From positions 56,482,001-56,546,000 of the forward strand of contig CM114272.1 of NCBI GenBank assembly GCA_050084515.1: a stretch of 64,000 nt of DNA, written 5' to 3'. The notes below the pieces were generated by a model. That model was not told the origin of the DNA. It made no database searches and was given only the letters and a program-made list of their open reading frames with translations. This stretch comes from Blasia pusilla. Taxonomy: Eukaryota; Marchantiophyta; Marchantiopsida; Blasiales. Position numbers and translations under genes: made by a program. Below, piece after piece: positions 12,041 through 22,001 of the stretch. Every line of letters begins with the position of its first letter. Within the stretch, counting starts at the first letter, position 1.

Positions 12041-12110
12041 TGAGTCCACTTGAGTTCTGATGTTCCGCTTGACGCCTATTTGGTGTTGTTTGGTTATGAG
12101 GGTCGCTACA
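12041..12110 (-). repeat. 70-bp remnant of the chromovirus 5' LTR
   Basis: It matches the outer end of the 3' LTR (8390-8457), with TGTAGCGACCC instead of TGTCGCGACCC at the terminus. It joins straight to RT coding sequence at 12040, so the rest of the LTR, the primer-binding site, gag and PR were deleted. Confidence 0.85.
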
Positions 12111-12424
12111 GATGGGGTCCTCATCGGCTCGGATAATGTGGAAGACTGAGGAAGCCTAGTTTGTTTCCTGGCTTCCCCTCGCTGTGGATCCAACTCTGCG
12201 GCTGCTCCACGCGTCACAATTGCGGCGGCCTCCATCTGGGCAACCCCGCACATCCAACCAGGATCCTCCATATCTTTGGCTACTCTATATGATATCGATG
12301 CCACGGACCTGGCATCGGGTAACCTCAATGCCATAGCGAAAATCTGCTCCTGTAGTTTGTGTATCTGAGTAGCCATCCTAGCCTCAAGCCCGGCGTCTCC
12401 CTCGACGCGTCTTTGGTGGACCAA
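12111..12424 (-). pseudogene. gag C-terminal region of the DNMT gypsy (continuation of 5965-7535)
   Basis: Minus strand; collinear with 43750-44055 of the sister copy (LPDA-SVAS, RDMEDPSWMC versus KDMEDPGWMC, QMEAAA, DPQRGEA-K). It is the part of gag after the zinc knuckle, with a predicted helical Q-rich stretch. It is separated from its 3' continuation by the nested chromovirus. At 12424/12425 the family switches to plus-strand methyltransferase sequence, marking the right inversion breakpoint. Confidence 0.8.
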
Positions 12425-13002
12425 CTTGGTACCACATGAGGTGTTTCGAAAGGCTTATGCAAGAGGGGAGCGTCCCTCCGATTTGTTGGTGGATTCTATA
12501 TTGGATCCGGGCCGTCGATCACAGGCAGTGAGGCACAATGATCGACGGCCGTTGAGTGTGGTCAATAGGATTGGCATGCCGCGAGAAGCCTTTCTTTCTA
12601 ACATTGGTGAGTTTTCCCGCTTCCTATGCATTCAAGGAGCCCGGACCTAGCTTGGTTTGGGATGACCAGGTACAGAGGTTGGTGGAGCCTAACGCCAATG
12701 AGCGAGAGCGAGCGATGGGATTTCCCACAGGAGTGACGGCAGTACCGTCACTATCGAAGGCATCACGACGTCATGTCTTGGGTCAGGCGAAGGACCTGAA
12801 CTGCTTGACATGGATTTTCACCTTAGGAGTAGCTGAGCAACATCGTTTGAGGATGCGACATATCAGAGTTGCATTGGTGAGCCCCATGCCTACCGAGACG
12901 GTTGAGGAAGTGGTTGGGGGCGAGACCCGAGGAGATCGACAGACCAGGGGTGATCGGGAGAGACACCCTTCGACTTCTTGGGATATTTTTCACGTACGCT
13001 AG
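12425..13002 (+). pseudogene. DNMT3-like cytosine-5 methyltransferase, C-terminal half
   Basis: Plus strand. It starts inside motif VIII (WWTNLVPHEV). A target-recognition-like stretch (VNRIGMPREAF) follows. Motif IX reads LVEPNANERERAMGFPTGVT and motif X reads SRRHVLGQAKDLNCLTWIF, corresponding to the ERVFGFP..YT and RLLGRSW..PVI blocks of DNMT3. A one-base frame change lies between 12590 and 12640. From 12556 the frame (phase 1) continues past a stop at 13000-13002 into the RT N-terminus at 13132, showing that methyltransferase and RT were one polyprotein. Motifs I-VI are absent from this piece; they sit inverted at 5965-6400. Confidence 0.87.
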
Positions 13003-13960
13003 GAGATTATAGCCATAGCATCGAGCGTGGTTCCGGGCATTGCACGTGGAGATGAGAGTTATATTTTCCGAGACGGGTTTACACCGTAGCAACCACCGAC
13101 ATCCCCGCCGGAGAGTCCTACCGTAGTTACGATGGAGACTTGGGAGCCACATATGGGCCCTAAGTTGACAAGAGGAGAGCGGCGTCAGATACACCATTTC
13201 CTTAGGAGTTATAGGTATTGTTTTGGATTTAGTATGCATGATTTGGGTACGCTCAAGGGTCCAAGGATCCGCATTGAGTTGTCGAGTGACACGCCGATCT
13301 TCCGAGGACCCTACAGGTACAGTGACATGGAGAGGGCTCTGATTCAGAGTAGGAGCCACGACTTGGTTGGAGCAAGACTAGTGGAGATGTTGCATGGAGA
13401 GTATGCATCTGTCACTATCATGCCCGCCAAGAAGGATGTGCATAGCAAGTGGACAGATAGGCGGATGTTTGGAGATTATCGACCTATCAATCGGTAAACA
13501 GAGTCTGATAGGTATGCCATGCCCACCCCTGAGGAGATCTTTGATGCAATTGGGCATGCAAAGGTCTTCAGTTCATTGGATTTGCGAGCTAGATACCATC
13601 AACTGCCTATCAGATTGGAGGACAGGCAGAAGACGGCATTTTGGGGCATCGATCCTCATGGGAAGGATTTTTGTACCAGTGGCGGTTCTTACCATTCGGG
13701 TTACAGAACGCCCCGACTAAGTTTCAAAGGGTCATGGATAGGATCGTGGCAGGTCTGGATTTTGCTAGGTGTTATGTTGATGACATCGTAGTCTTTAGCG
13801 CCACGGTTGAGGAGCATTAGCAACATCTAGAGGAGGTGTTTCGACGATTGCAGTAATATGGGCTAAAGCTACATCCAGGCAAGTGCAAGTTCTTCTACGA
13901 CCAGATTGAGTACTTGGGTCATACGATATACCCAGGGGGCCTTGGTGCAATAGACAAAGA
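13003..13960 (+). pseudogene. gypsy reverse transcriptase of the DNMT element
   Basis: After a short linker come IHHFLRSY, DLGTLKGPRIRIEL, PYRYSDMERAL, GEYASVTIMPAKKD, DRRMFGDYRPINR, MPTPEEIFDAIG, FSSLDLRARYHQLP and KTAFWGIDPHGKDF. After a frame change, the catalytic CYVDDIVVFS appears at about 13766-13795, then LHPGKCKFFYDQIEYLGH. RT synthesises cDNA from element RNA. Stops at 13495-13497, 13818-13820 and 13855-13857 and a frameshift near 13680 show it is inactive. All core RT motifs are recognisable. Confidence 0.9.
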
Positions 13961-14770
13961 TAGAGGCTATTTCACCCATTCCACGCCCTATAGATGTGAG
14001 TCGAGTTCGTGCATTGATGGGATTGGAAAACTTCTATCGACGGTACGTCAAGGGTTTCAGTTCGATTGCGATGCCACTAACCTTGATAACCAAGGTGGAT
14101 CACGTGTGGCACTGGGGGGATGAGCAAGAGAGAGCATTCCATATGCTCAAGGATAGATTGACATCCGCTTCCATATTGAGGAGACCGATCAGGAGGTGTC
14201 CTTTCCAGTTGCATACTGATTGGAGCATGTTGGGACTTGGAGCCGTGCTCACCCAACATGACGATGATGGTAGAGAGTTTGTGGTGGCTTAAGCTAGTCA
14301 CTCAAACAACACTGTAGAGGCAAAGCATAGTTCGTATGAGGGTGAGGCTGCAGTGTGGGATGTCACACATTTCAGATGTTATCTATTCGGAAATCCATTT
14401 ACCATCATTACTGATCATCAGCCACTTAAGTGGTTGATGGAATCCGACAAGCTTGTAGGGAAGCTTGCGAGGTGGGCTTTTTGTTGCTGGAGTATGACTT
14501 CCACGTGGTGCACAGACCTAGGCACTCAACCAGGATGCAGATGGTTTGAGCCGTAACCCATGCTCGAGTCAGCGAGATGAAATTGGAGCTCATTGGCATG
14601 GTGAGAGTGATGAGGAGTTGGTGCCAGGATGGCATGCGTCAGCCTATTTGGGCTTGTTGGCTATGGAGAACCAAATTGCTAAGACTTCGATGGCGAGGTC
14701 TGATGGAGAGTCCTTAGATCCAAAGGTCGGTGAGGAGACAACAGATGGTTGAGACATTCATGACCATGGA
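13961..14770 (+). pseudogene. RNase H domain and RH-INT connection
   Basis: The tether/thumb segment ALMGLENFYRRYVKGFSSIA and ILRRPIRRCPFQLHTDWS leads into RNase H: TDWSMLGLGAVLTQHDDDGREFVVA (first Asp), SSYEGE (Glu), and FTIITDHQPLKWLMESDKL (second Asp). It degrades template RNA in RNA:DNA hybrids. A stop after VVA at 14290-14292 and a short deletion before VWDVTHF occur. The region 14560-14770 is frame-scrambled connection sequence with no clear motif. Confidence 0.86.
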
Positions 14771-15737
14771 GTGGTCTTGGAGTACTTGCGTACTGGCAGC
14801 GTCGCGAGCACAATAGGTGCTAGAGAGCGGGATCGGATCCTACAGCGAGCTAGACGGTTTCGGTGGGAGGGCACACATGTGTTGCGAGTGTGGGAGGATG
14901 GTAGAGTGCGTGTAGTGCCTCATCCTTCACAGAGAGCACGTTTGGTGAGTCATGCTCACGAGGAGTTGGGTCCTTTTGCAGTGAAGCGGACGTAAAACTT
15001 GCTCCAGATTCAGTATTGGTGGCGAGGCATGCAGACTGACGTTCAACAATTTGTTGGCAGATGCATGGTGTGTGATTGAGTCCGAGCATCGTTCAATGCT
15101 CTAACTCCACATTTGCATCCACTTCTGATCATGGGTTTAGGTTATAGATGGAGTTTGGATTTTGCAGGACCTTTGCCTTTGACGGAGCGCCATAGTCGTT
15201 ATGCGTTGGTGATGGTCGAGCACTTCTCGGAGTGGATAGAGTTGGTTGCATTGCCTGAAAAAGTGAGTGAGGGAGTAGCGTATGCCTTCTTAGATCAAGT
15301 GCTGAGTCATTACGGCAGACAAGTTGAGGTGTTGACAAACCAGGGTACAGAGTTCGGCGGGGAGTTTCAGGCCTTATGTGATCAGACACTAATCAACCAC
15401 CGCACTACTTCGCGAGATCATCCTAAGGCAGATGGACTAGCGGAGCGGGTTGTGCAGACGATGAAGAGAGGACTATGCAAGTATGGCTTGTAGAGAGGTC
15501 ACCTAGGAGATTGGGACCATCAGTTGCCGTGGTTGGCAATGGGATACATATTCAGCAAGCATGCATCCTTCCTTAGCATCTTTCTCACCGTACTTGTTGG
15601 TTTATGTCCGAGAGCCAGATTTACCTGCGGCCATTCGTCAAGATGTTGGTGGAGCATGTTCTCAGAGGGCTGAGTTGTTTGGGAGAGTGATGCCCATGGC
15701 GTTTGAGAACTTGGCGATTGCGTAACATCAGGATACA
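14771..15737 (+). pseudogene. integrase of the DNMT gypsy, catalytically altered
   Basis: Zinc-binding region: SHAHEELGPFAVKRT then, after a stop, NLLQIQYWWRGMQTDVQQF and CMVCD. The second His of the usual HEELGHFG is Pro here. The rve core has the first Asp in WSLDFAGPLPL. The second catalytic position reads VLTNQGTEFGGEF, so the usual Asp is Asn. The Glu is in HPKADGLAERVVQTMK. Stops at 14994-14996, 15077-15079 and 15491-15493 follow. Integrase joins element cDNA to host DNA. This copy would be inactive by substitution as well as by stops. Confidence 0.88.
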
Positions 15738-16163
15738 TTGAGGTATGCGACTATTCAGGGAGGTGGTTATCGACCTACTATCCGGAGGTTTCATCAAGGA
15801 GATTATGTCTACTTGCAACAGACGGCACCCACGACGTTGGATGTGACTGCATGGTGCACCATCTTGAGAGTGCATGAGGTTTTGCCATTCGGTGTTCTCT
15901 TATTGGAGGGACGCGATGGTATGGTTTGGAAGGACCATGTGCATAATTATGCGCCATGTCACCTTCCGAACATTGACGATACAGTTGATCCGAGCTTAGC
16001 AGTAGTTCCTGCAGGCATGCGGTGTATGTTGCGTGGTTCCATCCGTGGTGCAGCCACTATGCTAGTCTGTGATAGATGTTTGGGAGGATGGCATATGGCA
16101 TGTTTGACGCCACCTCTCACTAGGGTTCCTCAAGGACGATGGATGTGTCCCAGATGTACATAG
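15738..16163 (+). pseudogene. integrase C-terminal segment with PHD finger (one Cys lost)
   Basis: A 141-codon open frame. The first part (IRRFHQGDYVYLQQ, CTILRVHEVLPFGVLLLEGRDG) is the SH3-like integrase C-terminal domain seen in many gypsy elements. A linker PCHLPNIDDTVDPSLAVV follows. The PHD finger then has CMLR (the second Cys of CMLC is Arg), CDRC, GWHMAC and CPRC, and a stop comes one residue later. The copy at 5290-5556 keeps all eight ligands, so the Arg is a decay change. The domain replaces the chromodomain found at this place in the nested chromovirus. A histone-binding role is inferred from the fold only. Confidence 0.86.
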
Positions 16164-16473
16164 AGCAGGTAGTTCTACATTCCGACTTGTGTCTGTGACA
16201 TGGATGACAAGAAGGCAACTAACGATGAGGCCACATGAGCACCCGACCCTCTTGCTCTTAGCATCCGAAAAGTGTATGTCATGGTAGGTAGGGATAGATG
16301 GCTATCTGGAGTTAGAGGGACCTAACCACCAGCTAGGTGGGCGATTGGAGATATTTTGGTACTTCTAGTCTCGTTGTTTGGATGTCATGAGTTAGCATGG
16401 GATCGTGCGTGTTGGTGTGTATGTTCGATGACATCGATCTATGTTGTGTAGCGATGTGTATGCGCACGACAAT
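16164..16473 (+). other. 3' non-coding region of the DNMT gypsy
   Basis: About 310 bp between the PHD stop and the LTR, collinear with 5557-5866. Its last 123 bp (16348-16470) are repeated directly after the LTR at 17002-17124. No clear polypurine tract touches the LTR start. Confidence 0.65.
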
Positions 16474-17000
16474 TGTCACGTCTTTTAGGATATATCGGTG
16501 AGATCTAGTAGAGCGCCTTCGTGATTAGTGGAGGACAAGCTCAGTAGGTCGAGGATGACCGGCTGAGGCCTCGAGAAACCTGAGAGAGCAGGTTTCCCTT
16601 CGTTTTGGCTCATTTGGAGCCATATTGAGGAACTTGCTATTTTAGATAAGTACCATTTTGAATATATGATTAACTTAATATTTTTGGTAAGTGGCCCTTG
16701 ACCTCCTACATCAGGTCAAGAGCCAAGGAGGTGACTTGGGAGCATAAGTTACCATGGAGAGAGCTTGGGAGAGGAAAGGGGAGGGGAGGGATATACCTCA
16801 AGGAGAGAGAGCTTGAGAGCTTATTCTCTCTTTGTTGAACCTCTTGGCATGAGGCGGCAAAATTATGGTCTTGCTTGCCTTGTGTGTGTAACCCAAGCCT
16901 CTTATTAGGAGAGTGGGTTTGGTTTGACATTGAGAGAGATATGTGAGAGTGCACATATTTGAGAGCTATGGTGTTGAAAGAGATTGGATCATATTTTATT
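16474..17000 (+). repeat. 3' LTR of the DNMT gypsy
   Basis: It starts TGTCACGTCTTTTAGGATA. The LTR at 47046-47560 (minus) matches it over the whole length, beginning at the same base and ending at TTTTACA where this copy has TTTTATT. Shared inner blocks include GGCTCATTTGGAGCCATATT, GGCCCTTGACCTCCTACATC and CCTCTTGGCATGAGGCGGC. Length is about 527 bp. Confidence 0.82.
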
Positions 17001-17001
17001 T

Positions 17002-17124
17002 GAGATATTTTGGTACTTTTTATCTCGTTATTTGGATGCCATGAGTTAGCATGGGATCGTGTGTGTTTGTGTGTGTGTTCGATGACAGCAATGTATGTTG
17101 TGTAGCAATGTGTATGCGCACGAC
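17002..17124 (+). repeat. direct repeat of pre-LTR segment
   Basis: GAGATATTTTGGTACTT ... GTATGCGCACGAC is repeated from 16348-16470, so the LTR is sandwiched between two 123-bp copies. In an ordinary element this segment occurs only upstream of the 3' LTR. Confidence 0.8.
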
Positions 17125-19010
17125 ATGGGAAATGTATTACATAATGAATATAATACATCTCCTAATAATGAATGAATGGAATGCTCCTTACTTTTTTTTT
17201 CCTTGAATCGTTGTTTGGATCTTGTAGCGATAAGTTGGGGAATGATCCACCAACACATCATTCACCAACATACATCTCTTGAATGTACACCTCATACTAT
17301 GACAGAGGAAAATTTTGCCTCAAGTATTATTGGCGGTCTAGCTGTACTCGTAAATTCATAGTCAATATGGCCAAATGTAAGTGTTGGGGTTAAGTCAACC
17401 CCAAGTTTTCTATCGCATCCATTACATGGATGTGGCTTGGGTCCATCAAGGTTGTCCCTAGGACTCTGACCCAAGGGTTGGATACAAGTCTTCCTCGCCC
17501 CCTCATGGGTCCATCCCATCCCAAGTTCCACTCGCCATAGGTAAAAATAAACTTTAAAAATTATCTCTAAGATAAAGGAAAAAAAGAAGGCAATATGTCT
17601 TTGCCGTAGTGCAAGTGTGAAAATGAACCAAAAGTCCCTTGTAGAGTCCAAGATACAATAAGTGGAAAATGAGGAGGTGTGGAGCATAAGTCTATGAATT
17701 TCTAGATTTGTTAATGCTTTGTAAGGTTGTTGGAAGTCTATTTTCAAGTACACTTTGCGAGTTACGTGTGAATCTTTGCGAGTTTTTCATGAGTATGGAA
17801 TTCAATCATGTGTGTGCTTGACATACCATAAAATTGACATGCTCTAGTTGCAAAAGTCTTGATATTATTTTGCAAGTGCTTTCTGGATCCTTATACAAAA
17901 AAATTCCTTTCTTGGAAAAATACTCGCAATAGAGTTAAACAACACATGTATCACATCCACAAAGTAGTAGTCTAGGCGAAAATGAGACTCTAAAAACAAC
18001 AGTTAAATTTCCTAATGCCTAATTTGGGAGAGGGGATTGTGTGTTTTTTCATATTGAATTTGAGGGGGGTAGTTATGCAATTTTGAGCAGATTTTTCTGG
18101 TGGTGCATCATGTTCCACCATTTTCCAAAGGGAGGTGATTGAGTCAAAAGCTCAAAATTCCTAGTTTGTATTTCTTAATTCATAATAAATAAACTCTTCT
18201 ATGAAAATCCTTCTCGTTATTCTTCTTCTTAATCTTCTTATTATTTTTTATTGTATTCTTCATGTTACCTTCCCTTTCTAGATAAGCCTCTAATTTCATA
18301 CCACTCTATAATTTTCGAAAAATTCCCTTTCTTAAGATTTTTTATCTCTTTTGGTGAATAATCCTTATTTGTAGTTTCCCAACCCACTCCCTTTTCATTT
18401 TGGAATTCATTTTCCCAAAATAATAAATTAAGTCATGATGCAATACAATAAGAAGTATTTTAAGTCATGTAAATTTTTTATTTCCAAGGAAAATGGTAAA
18501 TACCCTATACTCAAATGAAGTTTCCACCTTTTATAACACTTAATTTATTATGATAATTTCATGATTGAAAAAATAAAATTCAAATAATTATAAATTTTAA
18601 TCCCCCATAAAAATCTTTGGATTATAATTCCCATATACCATGTGTTGTATTGATATCACACTGTAAGAAAATTTCCAATCTAGAACAAAATACAATCTTT
18701 TAGTACACAATTTGCATACTTTCCCTTCTAACCTTAATATATGAAGGTTACAAGACACAACGCTTTACTCCCCAACCCAAAAAACTAGGTCAATTTTAAC
18801 TTTGAAAATATCCATTCAAACATGTAGTGGCCTTTACCATGGTTAATTGCTCCAACATGGATCTCAATTCACCCTTTAAAATTTCGATGACTTCAAAATA
18901 GCCATACCTTCCAAATTTTTGGATGAAATGTATCTTATCATGTTATTTATAAAATTTGGAATTACTAATTTCTTGGCTCATGTTGCCAAAGTTGGAATCA
19001 ACACCTTATC
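17125..19010. other. AT-rich intergenic sequence
   Basis: Only short unrecognised ORFs (for example 153 codons on the minus strand at 17292-17753, with a low-complexity hydrophobic middle). No domain, RNA gene or long repeat was found. Confidence 0.5.
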
Positions 19011-19394
19011 CAAGGTTGCATAAAAATGGATATGCCCAATGGGTCCCTCGCTTGGGTTTTTTTTTTGGTACCCCAATGGCCCGTGCGAGTTTAGATTAAA
19101 GGAGGCTGGCAAGGATGGAATGGGTGTGCGGGCTATGAGACCTGGCCTCGCCAGTATGAAGTCCATGCACAACCCGCCCTAAGCCCACACTTGGCCGCGC
19201 AAGCCCCGTAGAGCTGGTGGCAAGAATGGGTGACAGGTTGTTTGATTGGGTGTTGACAAAGTCCAAGTCTACATTTTGGGCGGAGCGGGGCGTGGGTATC
19301 AGGGCCCGCATGGACATGTCCATCCTAAGGACGGACGTAAGTCTACGGACATGGACATGTGTGCAGACACAGACTTTGTCCTTGTGCAACCTTG
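19011..19394. mobile_element. MITE-like element, CAAGGTTGCAC family, copy 1
   Basis: Bounded by CAAGGTTGCA and its complement GTGCAACCTTG (384 bp). Inside are a GC-richer block and several GGACATGTCC-type words (for example CATGGACATGTCCATCC). Five other intervals in the window share these ends and inner words. No transposase is encoded. Confidence 0.65.
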
Positions 19395-21625
19395 ACATTA
19401 CCCTCGTTTGAAGTTAGGCCTTGCAATCCAACCAAAATTCTTGAGAAGTATCAAGTGAAAATAAGTTACCCACGGAGACAATACTTTTGATGTTACTCAA
19501 TAAAAATTTTATGGGCTTTGTTTATTATATATACTATTCACATACAATGGTAATAAAAATTGGATTGATAAATGATTTCAAAACAAATAAAATCATAGGG
19601 AAAATGTAGATATGTTCACCAAATTATTTCTTTGGGTATCTGTACTATCATGGCAGAATCGCTTCTTGACTTTCAAACACTCCTCTCCGCAACACATGCC
19701 TTTTTTTAAAGCACATGTTTTGAATTTCCAAACGCTTAAGGGTTTAGGGTCCGAGAATCAATTTAAAGTCCATATTTTGGAGGGTGTGATTATCATAACC
19801 TACAATTCTCATGGTCTTCTTACTAGTATTGAATGGTTGGTGTTTGGAGTGCATCATTTTTACCTCACTTAACTTTTATCGTCACATCCCTAAGATTGAA
19901 TGAAGGAAGGAATGGGATCCAAGTAATATACTCCAAGAAATATTTTTTCATTATGATGTTTAAAGTTATAATCTTTCCCATAAGATGTGAATTTTTGGGT
20001 GCATAGCCATCCTCATTAATTAGTTCTTAAGAGATGGAGACAGGTTTATGCACATCACTTCTCTTTTATTCTTTCCCCTTTTCTTTTCTTTTTCTATTTT
20101 CATATTATGAAAATGATATATTTTGAATATCTTTTGTCTACTCTAGGGGTGTTCTTCATGACCATGGAAGTCTCAAATTTTGTGTCCACTTCTTAGCAGG
20201 GCATAGGTAGTTGTTTCGTGAGAACCGGTACATTTCCGGTCCGTACCAAAGAAACGATATATTTTAAAATTTTCCTGATTCCGGCCGGCTATTTAGATAC
20301 AAATACAAATGAGAGCCTATATATTCCGTTGGTTTCTTTTTCCAGCAAACGGACAATTGAATCGATAATTTTTAAACTCTTCCGACTAGATAATGCGGCT
20401 CTCCCCATACATTACTTCTAAGCACATAAAATTTTCATGTTCCTCTACAGGCACTTCCCTAACCGTTATTTTCCTTAAATGTTTGGCTGGTATATAATTA
20501 ATTTCTTTTCGTAAACTCGAACTAAAAAGTACAAAATCCCATGGGCAATGGCTTCACATAGAATACACATCCCTAGAATTCTCTTTCCCACTTTGGTCCA
20601 TTTGGGTCCACCATTTAAATCTATACGGAGATGAATCTCAAAAAGTACAAGTGATTAAATAGCTAATTCGGAATGGATACTCCTCAAAGATCTTTACTGC
20701 TCTTGGAATGCTATTGGTGCATCTTATGATGCAAATCCCAGTAGGAAATAGTTTATTTGTTTTATTTATTTATTTATTGTTCTGACAGCACACGCACATT
20801 TAATCTGACAAACCCCCCTTCGCCTAATGACGCGACTCCCTACGTGGCAGTCGGAAAGGAGGTGCCTCTTTTTCTCCTCTTGTAGTCGACTTTGCAAATT
20901 ACGGTACTGATAATCAGTTCAGTTTTAGTCGGAAGGAGAAGTTTTCTGCCCTTTTGTTTTGTTTATTTAGGTTATGAAAATAGATTACGAAGTGGGTCCC
21001 ATATTTTAAACCGTTTCAGTTACGGTCACTTCAAGTGAGTTTAAACTCGAGTTTAACTTGAAAGAGAAGTCAGTTTTCATTGCTTTTATTTGGTTTGATT
21101 TTGATTTATTTTAATATTTAGGTCTTAAAATTTTTTTACATGAATTCTTTTGATAAATGAGACCCTATGAGGGGGAGAAAACAATCAGTTATTAAGAATG
21201 TGTGAAGGAAACTATAGCTTAGATTGAGAGAAAAAAAAAATTTATTATTAACCCCTACATGAAAGTTCATGCAGGGGCCGTAAGAAAAGTGTTTGTTGGT
21301 GAGCTTCTCATGAGAAAGTTGCAACCGAATTCCAATCATTTCTATGCTGATATTATTTTTAACCATATCTTGCTTGTTAAGACGATGAGAAAACAACATT
21401 AGAGTGTCTCATAGAGCGCGAGGTAGGGGTCACGATGTACGTCCGCCTTTGATCGTAAATTCAAGATAGACCATTCCTACGTAGGAGGGTGTTTGATTTT
21501 ACAAGTTCTCGTATTTTCCATTACATCATTTATTTCATGAGGGACGAATTAAAGAGTCGAGAGTGCACATAGGAGGTCCGAAATGGAGTTGGAGACTAGA
21601 GTGCATTTACCTCCTCTAGCACCTA
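19395..21625. other. AT-rich intergenic sequence
   Basis: No gene supported. A 65-bp stretch near 19735-19800 (GGGTTTAGGG ... TTTTGGAGGGTGTGATTATC) has a diverged copy at 48650-48715. A TTTATT run occurs near 20755-20780. Confidence 0.5.
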
Positions 21626-22001
21626 CAAGTTGGCACACAGACATATTGCGTGTGCGTCCCTCAAACGGACATGTCCATGAGGGCGTGGATACTTGGAGCC
21701 CGCACCCGAGCCCACCAATCCCGTAGGAGGCACTCGGGTTGGCTGAGCCCGCACCGGTTTTGTGGCCATCGAGAGGTCCGCAACCAAGCCCGTAGGGCGG
21801 GCTTAGGCCCACATGGCGGCTCAACCGTGGGCCTAAGCTCACCATCCATGCATGAGCCCATCCAATGGAAGCCCAGCCCGCCGTGTGGGGCTACAGCTTC
21901 TCGGCCAACCTGGGTGTCTGCTACGGGCTTGGTGGGCATGCTCGGATGCGAGCGGCATGTCCGGGGACGTATCCGAACTTGTCTATTTCCATGCAACCTT
22001 G
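21626..22001. mobile_element. MITE-like element, CAAGGTTGCAC family, copy 2
   Basis: Ends CAAGTTGGCAC and ATGCAACCTTG (376 bp), with inner words GGACATGTCCATGAGGG and AGCCCGCACC shared with the copies at 19.0, 26.7 and 33.9 kb. Its GC-rich interior gives overlapping spurious ORFs on both strands. Confidence 0.6.

Larger units (their letters stand above)
7536..12110 (-). mobile_element. chromodomain Ty3/gypsy retrotransposon (chromovirus), nested, internally deleted
   Basis: A minus-strand LTR retrotransposon is bounded by GATGG target-site duplications at 7531-7535 and 12111-12115, inserted in the gag region of a DNMT gypsy element. Order on the minus strand: 70-bp remnant of the 5' LTR (12110-12041), RT, RNase H, integrase, chromodomain, polypurine tract, full 3' LTR (8457-7536). 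Most of the 5' LTR plus gag and PR are missing, because the pol sequence joins the LTR remnant directly. From 11529 to 9148 the pol codons keep one phase (first base divisible by 3), with several internal stops. The element is defective; an internally deleted copy like this depends on other copies for movement. Confidence 0.93.
12425..17000 (+). mobile_element. DNMT/PHD-type Ty3/gypsy element, copy lacking its 5' part
   Basis: Plus strand, in order: C-terminal half of the DNMT3-like methyltransferase (12425-13002), RT (13132-13960), RNase H (13996-14560), integrase (14771-15737), PHD finger (16021-16160), 3' non-coding segment, 3' LTR (16474-17000). Its gag, PR and N-terminal methyltransferase parts are present upstream but inverted (5965-12424). 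At least eight stops or frame changes are visible. The RT subtype has PYRYSDMER, GEYAS, MPAKKD, DRRMFGDYRPINR and TDHQPLKWLMESDKL, a gypsy lineage different from the nested chromovirus. Confidence 0.92.
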
